Positions 1-6,146 of a stretch of 13,993 nucleotides of DNA are shown piece after piece. A program made the translations under genes and the position numbers. Where the stretch lies: assembly GCA_034658975.1 (NCBI GenBank), contig JAYEGJ010000038.1, forward strand, positions 1-13,993, in the 5' to 3' direction. The notes below the pieces were generated by a model. It ran no database searches. It had not been told where the DNA came from and saw nothing but the letters and a program-made list of their open reading frames with translations. Within the stretch, counting starts at the first letter, position 1; every line of letters begins with the position of its first letter. This DNA is from SZUA-217 sp034658975. Its GTDB lineage: Bacteria > Actinomycetota > Acidimicrobiia > Spongiisociales > ZC4RG35.

Positions 1-51
1 CTCGTAGAGAGAGGCGCTCGCATGCACGGGAGATCCATTCTCGGCCGTCAC
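1..51 (-). CDS. Partial CDS, fourth gene of the aminomutase/CoA-transferase operon (N-terminus only)
   Basis: Reading leftward, a GTG at 51-49 overlaps the TGA of the CoA-transferase B gene (GTGA, 4 nt shared) and opens a frame with no stop to the window edge. The 17 visible residues read MTAENGSPVHASASLYE if GTG is translated as Met. A purine-rich AGGGAAGG sits about 7 nt upstream inside the end of the previous gene, a good Shine-Dalgarno. The coupling matches the other junctions of this operon, so a real downstream gene is likely. An alternative ATG at 38-36 in another frame has a weaker ribosome site. The product cannot be recognised from 17 residues. Its position suggests another enzyme of the same pathway. 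Confidence 0.55.
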   Translation of the reverse strand, partial: MTAENGSPVHASASLYE

Positions 52-728
52 GAAGCGGCCTTCCCTATGTCAGGTTTGGGGAGGAGGGGCGCACCTGTCC
101 GCTCGGCGACGTACTCGTAGTCCACCACGGGCGCCAGTTCGGCCAACTGGAAACCCTCTGGTGTCACATCGATGACGGCGAGGTCGGTGTAGATGCGATC
201 CACCACGCCAGGTCCTGTCAGCGGATAGGTACATGACTCGACGAGTTTTGGCTCGCCGGTCTTGGTGACATGCTGGGTGATGACATAGATGGTCTTCACC
301 CCGGACACCAGATCCATGGCTCCGCCCACAGCCGGGATGGCGTCGGGGGCCCCGGTCGACCAATTAGCCAAATCGCCGCCTTGGGACACCTGAAGTGCTC
401 CCAGCACGCACAGATCGAGATGACCACCTCGAATCATGGCGAAGCTATCGGCGTGATGGAAGAACGCTGCACCCGGCACCATCGTCACCTGGCGCTTTCC
501 GGCGTTGATCAACTCGGGGTCGCCCATCCCCGGCTCGGGTGATGGGCCCATGCCGAGAAGACCGTTCTCGGTGTGATAGATGACCTCTCGCCCTTCGGGG
601 ACGTACTTGGCCACCCTCTCTGGAATCCCGATGCCCAGGTTCACGTAGGCGCCATCGGGGATATCGAGTGCGGCTCGCTGCGCCATCTCGTCGCGGCTGA
701 ATCCGATGCTCATCGTCTCTTGGGTCAT
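48..728 (-). CDS. 3-oxoacid CoA-transferase, subunit B (PcaJ/ScoB/AtoA family)
   Basis: Beta subunit of a class I CoA-transferase, 226 aa, which moves CoA from an acyl-CoA donor such as succinyl-CoA to a 3-oxoacid through a glutamyl-CoA thioester. The NLGIGIP motif is at residues 30-36. The catalytic Glu is E54 in TENGLLGMGP. GGAFFHHADSF-like and RGGHLDL motifs follow, and the full family length is present. Compared with sequences I remember, it reads closest to PcaJ (3-oxoadipate CoA-transferase), including AVGGAMDL and TKTGEPKLVESCTYPLTG. Acetoacetate-specific ScoB/AtoA enzymes are close relatives, so the substrate is not settled. The ATG at 728 overlaps the stop of subunit A (ATGA, 4 nt), which implies translational coupling and equal dosage. 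An internal ATG at codon 6 is a less likely start. Lying behind a KamA-type aminomutase, it probably activates the 3-oxoacid formed from a beta-amino acid. Confidence 0.9.
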   Translation of the reverse strand: MTQETMSIGFSRDEMAQRAALDIPDGAYVNLGIGIPERVAKYVPEGREVIYHTENGLLGMGPSPEPGMGDPELINAGKRQVTMVPGAAFFHHADSFAMIRGGHLDLCVLGALQVSQGGDLANWSTGAPDAIPAVGGAMDLVSGVKTIYVITQHVTKTGEPKLVESCTYPLTGPGVVDRIYTDLAVIDVTPEGFQLAELAPVVDYEYVAERTGAPLLPKPDIGKAAS

Positions 729-1435
729 GGGTAGGAGATTCCTTGAGCAACCAGGACCGATTCATGCGCCGGATCGGGGACGTCGACCACCCGGTGGACG
801 AAGATCCCGGGTGTTACCACTGTCTCTGGGTCGAGGTCTCCGGGGGCGACTACTGCTTTGGCCTGGACGATTGTGGTGTTCGCCGCCGTAGCCATTACGG
901 GTGCGAAGTTCCGCGCTGTCTTGTTGTAGACCAGGTTGCCGTAGTGGTCGGCAACCCGGCACTTGATGAGGGCGAAGTCCGCGGTCAACCCGTGCTCCAA
1001 GACATAATCGCGCCCGTCAAACGTACGGCGCTCCTTGCCCTCCTCGAGCGGAGTGCCCACCGACGTCGGCGTGTAGAAGGCAACCACACCCGCTCCCCCG
1101 GCCCGGATGCGTTCGGCAAGGGTGCCCTGGGGAACCAGTTCGAGGGCGGTGCGACCGCTCCGGTACAACTCGGGGAAGACGGTCGAGTTCGCAGTGCGCG
1201 GAAAGGAGCAGATCATCTTCGACACCCGCCCGGCCTTGATCAGGGCGGCGAGACCGACCTCGCCGCTCCCGGTGTTGTTGTTGACGACGGTGAGGTCGGT
1301 GGCGCCTTGGTCGATGAGTGCGTGGATCAGTTCGATGGGGCTTCCGGCCTCGCCAAAGCCACCGACCATCACGGTGGCCCCGTCAAAGATGTCTGCCACC
1401 GCTTCGCCGACGTCACTGACCCGCTTGTCAATCAT
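725..1435 (-). CDS. 3-oxoacid CoA-transferase, subunit A (PcaI/ScoA/AtoD family)
   Basis: Alpha subunit of the class I CoA-transferase, 236 aa, partner of the gene directly downstream. The glycine-rich CoA-binding signature GGFGEAGSP lies at residues 25-33. It is followed by NNTGSGEVGLAAL, the VPQGTLAERIRAGGAG block and YNKTARNFAPVMATAA, all hallmarks of the alpha subunit. The overall run resembles PcaI of the beta-ketoadipate pathway more than human-type SCOT, judged from memory. The start ATG at 1435 follows the aminomutase stop by 1 nt, with AGAGAG about 10 nt upstream inside that gene, so it depends on the same transcript. Family membership is certain. Whether the acceptor is 3-oxoadipate, acetoacetate or another 3-oxoacid is open. 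Confidence 0.9.
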   Translation of the reverse strand: MIDKRVSDVGEAVADIFDGATVMVGGFGEAGSPIELIHALIDQGATDLTVVNNNTGSGEVGLAALIKAGRVSKMICSFPRTANSTVFPELYRSGRTALELVPQGTLAERIRAGGAGVVAFYTPTSVGTPLEEGKERRTFDGRDYVLEHGLTADFALIKCRVADHYGNLVYNKTARNFAPVMATAANTTIVQAKAVVAPGDLDPETVVTPGIFVHRVVDVPDPAHESVLVAQGISYP

Positions 1436-1436
1436 C

Positions 1437-2894
1437 TCAGGTGCTCTCTAAAGAGGCTCCAATTGTGACCGGAACCTGGTCTCTTGCGTACTTGACCCGC
1501 GAGTACTCGAACAACCCGGCCTCGTCGTAGATCACCCGGTCGGCGTAGTCGTCGAACCAGAGCGCTTCGGGATTACGGCCGACGATACAGACCTTCCCCC
1601 GGTCCTGAGCGTCGGCGGCGTTGCGCAGGATCTTGAAGATGAGCACTCCATTCTCCGATAGCGGCACTCCAGGTATCGCCTCGTTGGTGACCGCCGCCAC
1701 CTCGGTTTTTCCCTTGTAATGGGTGATGGAGAGACGGGCGTGTGTCTCCACGCCGGAAAGCCCCTTTTGGGACTCGTTGAGGATGTTCCATGCCGTCTCG
1801 ATGGGCACGTTGAAGGAGCGATAGGCGACGATGTCACGGCCGCAGAAGAAGTAGTGGTTCTCGACACCGACCCGCTTCAAGGCCCGCTGCATGACCCGCA
1901 AAGCGTCGGGATCGTCGTTGATGCCCTTGATGATCGGCGCCTGGTTTTCGACGCTGATCCATCCGCGGGAGACAACGGCCTCCATCGCACGCTTGGTGCG
2001 CTCGTTCCAGGTCAAGGTGCCGTTCGGGTTCTCCAGGTAGTCGCCTCCGGAGTCCATGGCCAGGAACTCATCGGGATGGTTGAAGTGCACCATCAGCCTG
2101 AAACCGACCTCCGGATAAGTCTCATGAAACCTGTCGAGCATTGATAGGAAGGCGTCATCGAAGCGGTCGGGATAGAAGGCCATCTCCTTGGTCCCCAGCC
2201 TGATCGACTCGATGCCGGCCTCGGCGAGCGCGGCGAGCCATGCGGCGATCTTGGTGTTGGGTAGAACCATTGGATCGCCGCCGGAGAGCAGCATCTCCCG
2301 CAGCTTCTCACGTCCCGTCTCGGGGTGACGGCCACCGTTCTCCTCAACGATCTTGTTGTGGGCCCTGACGTAGTCGGTGACCTCGCCGATCTGGGCGAGG
2401 CCCTTCTTGGACACGGTGCCGTCCTGGCGCTCGATGTCCTTGCGGGCTATCAGTTCCTCTCGGTAGCAGAAGCGGCAGTGCGCCGAGCAGGTCGAGATCA
2501 CATACATCAGACCCATCTCGTACTTGTGGAGAAGGCCTTCGACCGGGCTGTAATCCATCTGGTAGCCGGGATCTTCCGATCCTGCCAGGTCGATGGTCTC
2601 TTCGGGACTGGCCTTGATCAACCTCTGAAGCGACTTGGACGTCTTGGCCATCTCGAAGTAGTGACGGGTCATCTTCACGGGCATCCGGGACTCGACGTCG
2701 CGCTCGGTGCCGCGAATGCTGAGGAGGGTGGTGATCTCGTCCTGGGTGTAGAAGGCCTTCATGTCATCGGGAGCCCTGTCCTCGAAGAACGGTGTCAGTC
2801 CGTTGATGATCTGCCGGTCGTACTTCGGATTTTCGACCGTGTCGAGGAATGCCTGTTCCCGCGCCGAGGGAACGTACTTTGCCTTGGTGCTCAT
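1437..2894 (-). CDS. kamA: KamA-family radical SAM aminomutase; substrate uncertain
   Basis: A 485-aa radical-SAM, PLP-dependent 2,3-aminomutase, which migrates the alpha-amino group of an amino acid to the beta carbon. Visible features are the cluster motif CSAHCRFC (C136, C140, C143), R145 at the carboxylate-binding position, the SAM-site motif SGGD (204-207), HFNHPDE (270-276), and a PLP-lysine candidate K396 in KGKTEV. The two Asp residues that bind the lysine epsilon-amine in clostridial lysine 2,3-aminomutase appear to be missing: aligned without gaps to FxxP, R353 takes the first position and a non-acidic residue the second. The C-terminal zinc CxCxxC is absent, and the C-terminus is longer than in the clostridial enzyme. 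The start at 2894 (MSTKAK) was chosen because the 80 residues an earlier start would add run through the promoter into the divergent regulator. No Shine-Dalgarno is visible. A TACACT box 7 nt upstream suggests a leaderless mRNA. First gene of the operon. Confidence 0.85.
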   Translation of the reverse strand: MSTKAKYVPSAREQAFLDTVENPKYDRQIINGLTPFFEDRAPDDMKAFYTQDEITTLLSIRGTERDVESRMPVKMTRHYFEMAKTSKSLQRLIKASPEETIDLAGSEDPGYQMDYSPVEGLLHKYEMGLMYVISTCSAHCRFCYREELIARKDIERQDGTVSKKGLAQIGEVTDYVRAHNKIVEENGGRHPETGREKLREMLLSGGDPMVLPNTKIAAWLAALAEAGIESIRLGTKEMAFYPDRFDDAFLSMLDRFHETYPEVGFRLMVHFNHPDEFLAMDSGGDYLENPNGTLTWNERTKRAMEAVVSRGWISVENQAPIIKGINDDPDALRVMQRALKRVGVENHYFFCGRDIVAYRSFNVPIETAWNILNESQKGLSGVETHARLSITHYKGKTEVAAVTNEAIPGVPLSENGVLIFKILRNAADAQDRGKVCIVGRNPEALWFDDYADRVIYDEAGLFEYSRVKYARDQVPVTIGASLEST

Positions 2895-2897
2895 GGA

Positions 2898-2949
2898 GGA
2901 CAGTGTAACTAATTGAACATTAAGACGGCACGAATGAACCATACTGTCC
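2898..2949. promoter_or_regulatory. Divergent promoter region with inverted repeat (candidate RpiR operator)
   Basis: Between the aminomutase and the rpiR-type gene, GGACAGTGT (2898-2906) is mirrored by ATACTGTCC (2941-2949), 8 of 9 positions pairing, about 43 bp centre to centre. Each arm contains the putative -10 of the outward gene: TACACT at 2907-2902 on the minus strand (7 nt before ATG) and TACTGT at 2942-2947 on the plus strand (8 nt before ATG). TTAAGA (2920-2925) lies 16 nt before the plus -10 and could be its -35. Two TGAAC direct repeats lie between the arms (2914-2918 and 2935-2939). A regulator bound to both arms could shut both genes, but the symmetry might only reflect two similar promoters. 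Confidence 0.45.
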
Positions 2950-2955
2950 AGAGTC

Positions 2956-3795
2956 ATGCAGCCCACCAGAGTTTCGGACCTGATCGCGGCCGTCGGCGAC
3001 CGTTTGACGCCAACCGAGCGGCGAATCGCGGAGGCGGTCCTGGCAGAGCCGACCCTGCTCGCCTTCGGGAACGTCTCCGACCTGGCCGACCAGGTGGGAA
3101 CCAGCAGGCCGTCGATCGTGCGCTTCGCCAACAAATTGAGCTTCGATGGCTACACCGAGCTGCAGAGCCACGTTCGGCGTGGGCTTTCCCAACAGATTTC
3201 GCGGCCGAGCGAGCGCATCCGGCATCTCGATCCCTCCCTGGGACCGACCCGAGAGGCACTTGAAGGATCGATTGACTCGGTGTTCAGGGCAATCGAAGAC
3301 GACCGCCTCAGTTCCCTGGGCGATCCCCTCGTTCGTGCACGGGAAATCTGGATCGTCTCGGGCGAGACCTCGCGAGCGGCCGCCCACGCCCTTCACAGCG
3401 GACTGACCATGATCCGCCCGGGCGTACATCTCGTTGAAGACCACTCCGTAGGCCGGGACCTGAGCAGCGCCGGGGCCGGCGATGCGGCGGTGATCTTCGA
3501 CTTCTTCCGCTATCGAAGGCTGTCGGTCAGCGCCGCACGCCTGCTCGCAGACCAAGGAGTCGAGGTCGTGGCCATCACCGACGGCCCGCTGTCTCCCTTG
3601 GTGCCCCATGCTTCGGCATGGTGTGAGCTGGAAGTGCCCGCGGTCGGGCCATTCGACAGCTCTGTGTCTGCCGTGGCAATGGCCGAACTCCTGGTTGCTC
3701 ATGTTGCCGAGCAGCTACAGGATGACGCCAGGGACCGTATCGACCGAACTGAAGAGCTATGGGCGGCGACGGAGACTTTCTACCCGGACGAGTGA
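2956..3795 (+). CDS. MurR/RpiR-family transcriptional regulator (HTH plus SIS domain)
   Basis: A 279-aa DNA-binding regulator of the RpiR type. Residues about 1-77 form the HTH_6 domain, with LTPTERRIAEAVLAEP followed by the recognition helix region around NVSDLADQVGTSRPSIVRF (39-57). Residues about 125-250 form a SIS domain, with IWIVSGETSRAAAHAL at the phosphosugar-binding loop and VVAITDGPLSPL near 204-215. SIS domains usually bind sugar phosphates, but RpiR members also control amino-acid and other catabolism. Here the gene is divergent from, and about 60 bp from, an amino-acid aminomutase operon, so local control of that operon is the simplest reading, with an unknown effector. The ATG at 2956 gives the canonical N-terminus. 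No Shine-Dalgarno is visible, and a TACTGT box 8 nt upstream suggests leaderless translation. Confidence 0.9.
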   Translation: MQPTRVSDLIAAVGDRLTPTERRIAEAVLAEPTLLAFGNVSDLADQVGTSRPSIVRFANKLSFDGYTELQSHVRRGLSQQISRPSERIRHLDPSLGPTREALEGSIDSVFRAIEDDRLSSLGDPLVRAREIWIVSGETSRAAAHALHSGLTMIRPGVHLVEDHSVGRDLSSAGAGDAAVIFDFFRYRRLSVSAARLLADQGVEVVAITDGPLSPLVPHASAWCELEVPAVGPFDSSVSAVAMAELLVAHVAEQLQDDARDRIDRTEELWAATETFYPDE

Positions 3796-3878
3796 CGCCA
3801 GCGTCCCGATGCCCTCATTCGGCGAGGCTTGCGGCAGGCACCACTCAAACTCGAAGGTCAGGAAGTCGAAACGATCTG

Positions 3879-3884
3879 TACGCT
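3879..3884 (+). promoter_or_regulatory. Candidate -10 box of the cyclase gene (leaderless type)
   Basis: TACGCT fits TANNNT and ends 6 nt before the ATG at 3891, so transcription would begin at or next to the start codon. No convincing -35 is visible 16-18 nt upstream. The box supports choosing ATG 3891 over earlier in-frame codons that would overlap the end of the regulator gene. Confidence 0.4.
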
Positions 3885-3890
3885 GCAGGG

Positions 3891-5885
3891 ATGCTATCCG
3901 GTGACGATCTTCCGACTGGAGCCGTTACGTTTCTCTTCACGGACATCGAAGGTTCCACTCAGCTGTGGGAGAAGGACCCCGAGGCGATGAGAAGCGCCTT
4001 GAGGATCCACGACGGAATCGTCGAGAGCTCCGTCGGCGACCATGACGGCGTAGTCTTCAAGACAGGTGGAGACTCCTTCTGCGCCTCTTTCTCCAACCCC
4101 CTCCAAGCCCTCAACGCTTCTCTCGCTGCTCAACGAGGACTCCAGACCACGGACTGGGAAACCGACGGCCCAATCATGGCGCGAATGGGCCTCCACACCG
4201 GTACAGCCCAGATTCGCGGCAATGACTATTTCGGCCCGACTCTCAATCGAGCGGCACGTCTGATGTCGGCCGGACATGGAGGTCAGGTGCTGCTGTCGGC
4301 GTCGACCCAGCAGCTCGTAGTCGATGAGCTCCCTACCGGCGTCACATTGGTTGGCTTGGGAACTCACTACCTGAAAGACCTGGACCGACCGGAGACGATC
4401 TACCAGGTCGAGGCCGACGGTCTCGCAGGTGAGTTCGCACCTCTCGAGATAGTGAAGAAGAGAGGCGAGAACGCTGGCCAGGCGGCCGCGCAGGCGTACA
4501 AGGACAAGGAGTGGCACAAAGTCGTCGACCGCCTGGCCGGCATCGAAGCTGAGAGCGAACTGACCGCCGAGCAGCACGAGATGATGGGCTTCGCCCTTTG
4601 GTGGCTTGGCGATCACGACGTGGTCATTCGGCGATTCGAGCAGACATACAACGCTTACATCGCAGAGGAGAATCCTCAGGGCGCGGCCGTGGCGGCGGTG
4701 GAACTGGCTGAGTTCCACACCCACAACCTCGCATCGCAGATCGCTGCCGGTTGGGTGCGGAGGGCCGAACGACTCCTCGAGGGCGACAAGGCTTCCACTG
4801 CCGCGGGATACCTGCTGCGCTGGAAGGCTGTGCAAGCCTTCGAGGGTGAGAACGATCTCGACAAGGCCTTGGAGTTGTCGCGAGATGTTGCCGAAATCGG
4901 CCGGGCCAATGCCGACGGGAACCTCGAGGTACTTGCCCTTCAGGATCAAGGCAGGTTCCTTGTCGCCTCAGGAAATCTCGACGAGGGCATGCCACTGATG
5001 GACGAGGCGATGATCTCCGCGGTCGCCGGCGACGTTAATCCCAACGTCGTTGGGCGTAGCTACTGCAATATGCTCGCCGTTTGCGATCAGACAGGCGACG
5101 TGCGACGGGCGGCCGAGTGGAGCGAGGCAGCCGAACGATGGTGCAGCGAAGGCGAGTCGTCGGCATATCCGGGCGTCTGCCGGATCTTCAAGGCGGAGGT
5201 GATGTGGCAGAACGGTGACTGGGTCGGTGCCGAGTCGGAGGTCATGCGAGCTTCAACGGAACTCGGTCTCTACACGGACATCAGCGGTGAGGCCTGGTAC
5301 CAGTTCGGCGTGATGCGACTTCGCGCCGGTGACGACCAAGGAGCGGAGAACGCATTCCAGGAGGCTCTGACTCGTGGGAGAGAGCCCATTCCTGGCTACG
5401 CCTACGTCCTGGCTCACCAGGATCAGCTGGAATCTGCCATCGACCTACTCGTCCGCTCATTGTCCAGCCCGAGTCTGAGCAAGCTCGACAGGGCGCGATT
5501 CTTGCCTGCACTTATCGAGTTGGGTCTCGAAAGCGGAGACACCGAAGCGCCGACGGCCGCGACCAACGAATTGGAGGAAATCAGCAGGCTTGCCCGCTCG
5601 GACTTCTTCCGTGCCCAGGCATCCCATGGGCGCGGGATCGTTGCCCTCGCCACAGGGGATCCTGAGGCGATCGCACACCTCAAGGAGGCGGTGACCACAT
5701 TCAGCCGGCTGGGTCTACCCTACGAATCGGCTCGTTCTCGTGCGGAACTGGCAAAGGCCTACGTCGCCGACGGAGCCGATGCATTGGCGACAATGGAACT
5801 GAAGGCCGCCAAGACGGCCCTCGAACGCTTGGGGTCGGAGTCGGACGCTAAGGCCGTCGACGAGATCCTGACGTCGTCGGATTGA
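3891..5885 (+). CDS. Class III adenylate cyclase domain fused to TPR-like helical repeats
   Basis: A 664-aa cytoplasmic protein. Residues about 10-174 are a class III nucleotidyl cyclase domain, with metal-binding D18 (FTDIEGS) and D61 (KTGGDSF), adenine-selecting K57 and D112, and transition-state N119 and R123 (LNRAARL). The full set predicts an active ATP cyclase making cAMP as a dimer. From about 180 to 655 the chain is a series of helix pairs rich in Ala, Leu and Glu that look like tetratricopeptide repeats. There is no Walker A motif, so the ATPase often found between these parts in related proteins is absent. There is no signal peptide or membrane segment. The first codon was set at ATG 3891, since the upstream in-frame extension overlaps the regulator gene and looks non-coding. 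The repeats probably sense a partner protein. A 95-bp gap and its own -10 suggest independent transcription. Confidence 0.88.
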   Translation: MLSGDDLPTGAVTFLFTDIEGSTQLWEKDPEAMRSALRIHDGIVESSVGDHDGVVFKTGGDSFCASFSNPLQALNASLAAQRGLQTTDWETDGPIMARMGLHTGTAQIRGNDYFGPTLNRAARLMSAGHGGQVLLSASTQQLVVDELPTGVTLVGLGTHYLKDLDRPETIYQVEADGLAGEFAPLEIVKKRGENAGQAAAQAYKDKEWHKVVDRLAGIEAESELTAEQHEMMGFALWWLGDHDVVIRRFEQTYNAYIAEENPQGAAVAAVELAEFHTHNLASQIAAGWVRRAERLLEGDKASTAAGYLLRWKAVQAFEGENDLDKALELSRDVAEIGRANADGNLEVLALQDQGRFLVASGNLDEGMPLMDEAMISAVAGDVNPNVVGRSYCNMLAVCDQTGDVRRAAEWSEAAERWCSEGESSAYPGVCRIFKAEVMWQNGDWVGAESEVMRASTELGLYTDISGEAWYQFGVMRLRAGDDQGAENAFQEALTRGREPIPGYAYVLAHQDQLESAIDLLVRSLSSPSLSKLDRARFLPALIELGLESGDTEAPTAATNELEEISRLARSDFFRAQASHGRGIVALATGDPEAIAHLKEAVTTFSRLGLPYESARSRAELAKAYVADGADALATMELKAAKTALERLGSESDAKAVDEILTSSD

Positions 5886-5919
5886 GGCTCGGCGAGTAGG
5901 ACTCGGACTACTCGGAGCC
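5886..5919 (+). terminator. Hairpin terminator directly after the cyclase gene
   Basis: GGCTC (5886-5890) and CGAGTAG (5893-5899) pair with CTACTCG (5908-5914) and GAGCC (5915-5919), giving a 12-bp stem with a 2-nt bulge and an 8-nt loop. It starts immediately after the TGA. There is no U-tract, as in many actinobacterial terminators, so it could also protect the 3' end of the mRNA. The rest of the gap to 6146 holds no gene I can support. Confidence 0.6.
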
Positions 5920-6134
5920 TTCGAGACCCTTCCCAAGGGCGCTGAAGGTGTGAACCATGCCGGGCGGCGTGACCATGATTCTCTCCAATGATCTCCCCGG
6001 GGATCTCCCCGTCAGCCAGCATGTCCAGGACCCAAGCCGAGGGTCGCGACCGAAGGCGTTCCCCCTCCATTGTCGCGTTCCATCGCTGCCACGATGGCAG
6101 CTGTGGGCCGAGCATGATCGGTGAGCTTCTCGTC

Positions 6135-6140
6135 TATCGT
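6135..6140 (+). promoter_or_regulatory. Candidate -10 box of the P-loop gene (leaderless type)
   Basis: TATCGT fits TANNNT and ends 6 nt before the ATG at 6147. It repeats the spacing seen at three other starts in the window and favours 6147 over an in-frame ATG at 6114. No clear -35 is visible. Confidence 0.35.
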
Positions 6141-6146
6141 CATGCA

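Noticed and set aside
743..1468. Long plus-strand frame of 241 codons opposite the CoA-transferase A gene
   Set aside because: It is antisense to a clearly conserved enzyme gene and has no recognisable domain. It reflects GC-rich codon bias.
2895..3134. N-terminal extension of the aminomutase frame by 80 residues
   Set aside because: It would run through both divergent promoters and into the regulator gene on the opposite strand. The family N-terminus fits the ATG at 2894.
3759..3890. Upstream start for the cyclase, giving 44 extra residues overlapping the rpiR-type gene
   Set aside because: The extension is Arg-rich and low in structure, overlaps the regulator's coding end, and a -10 box sits 6 nt before the later ATG at 3891.
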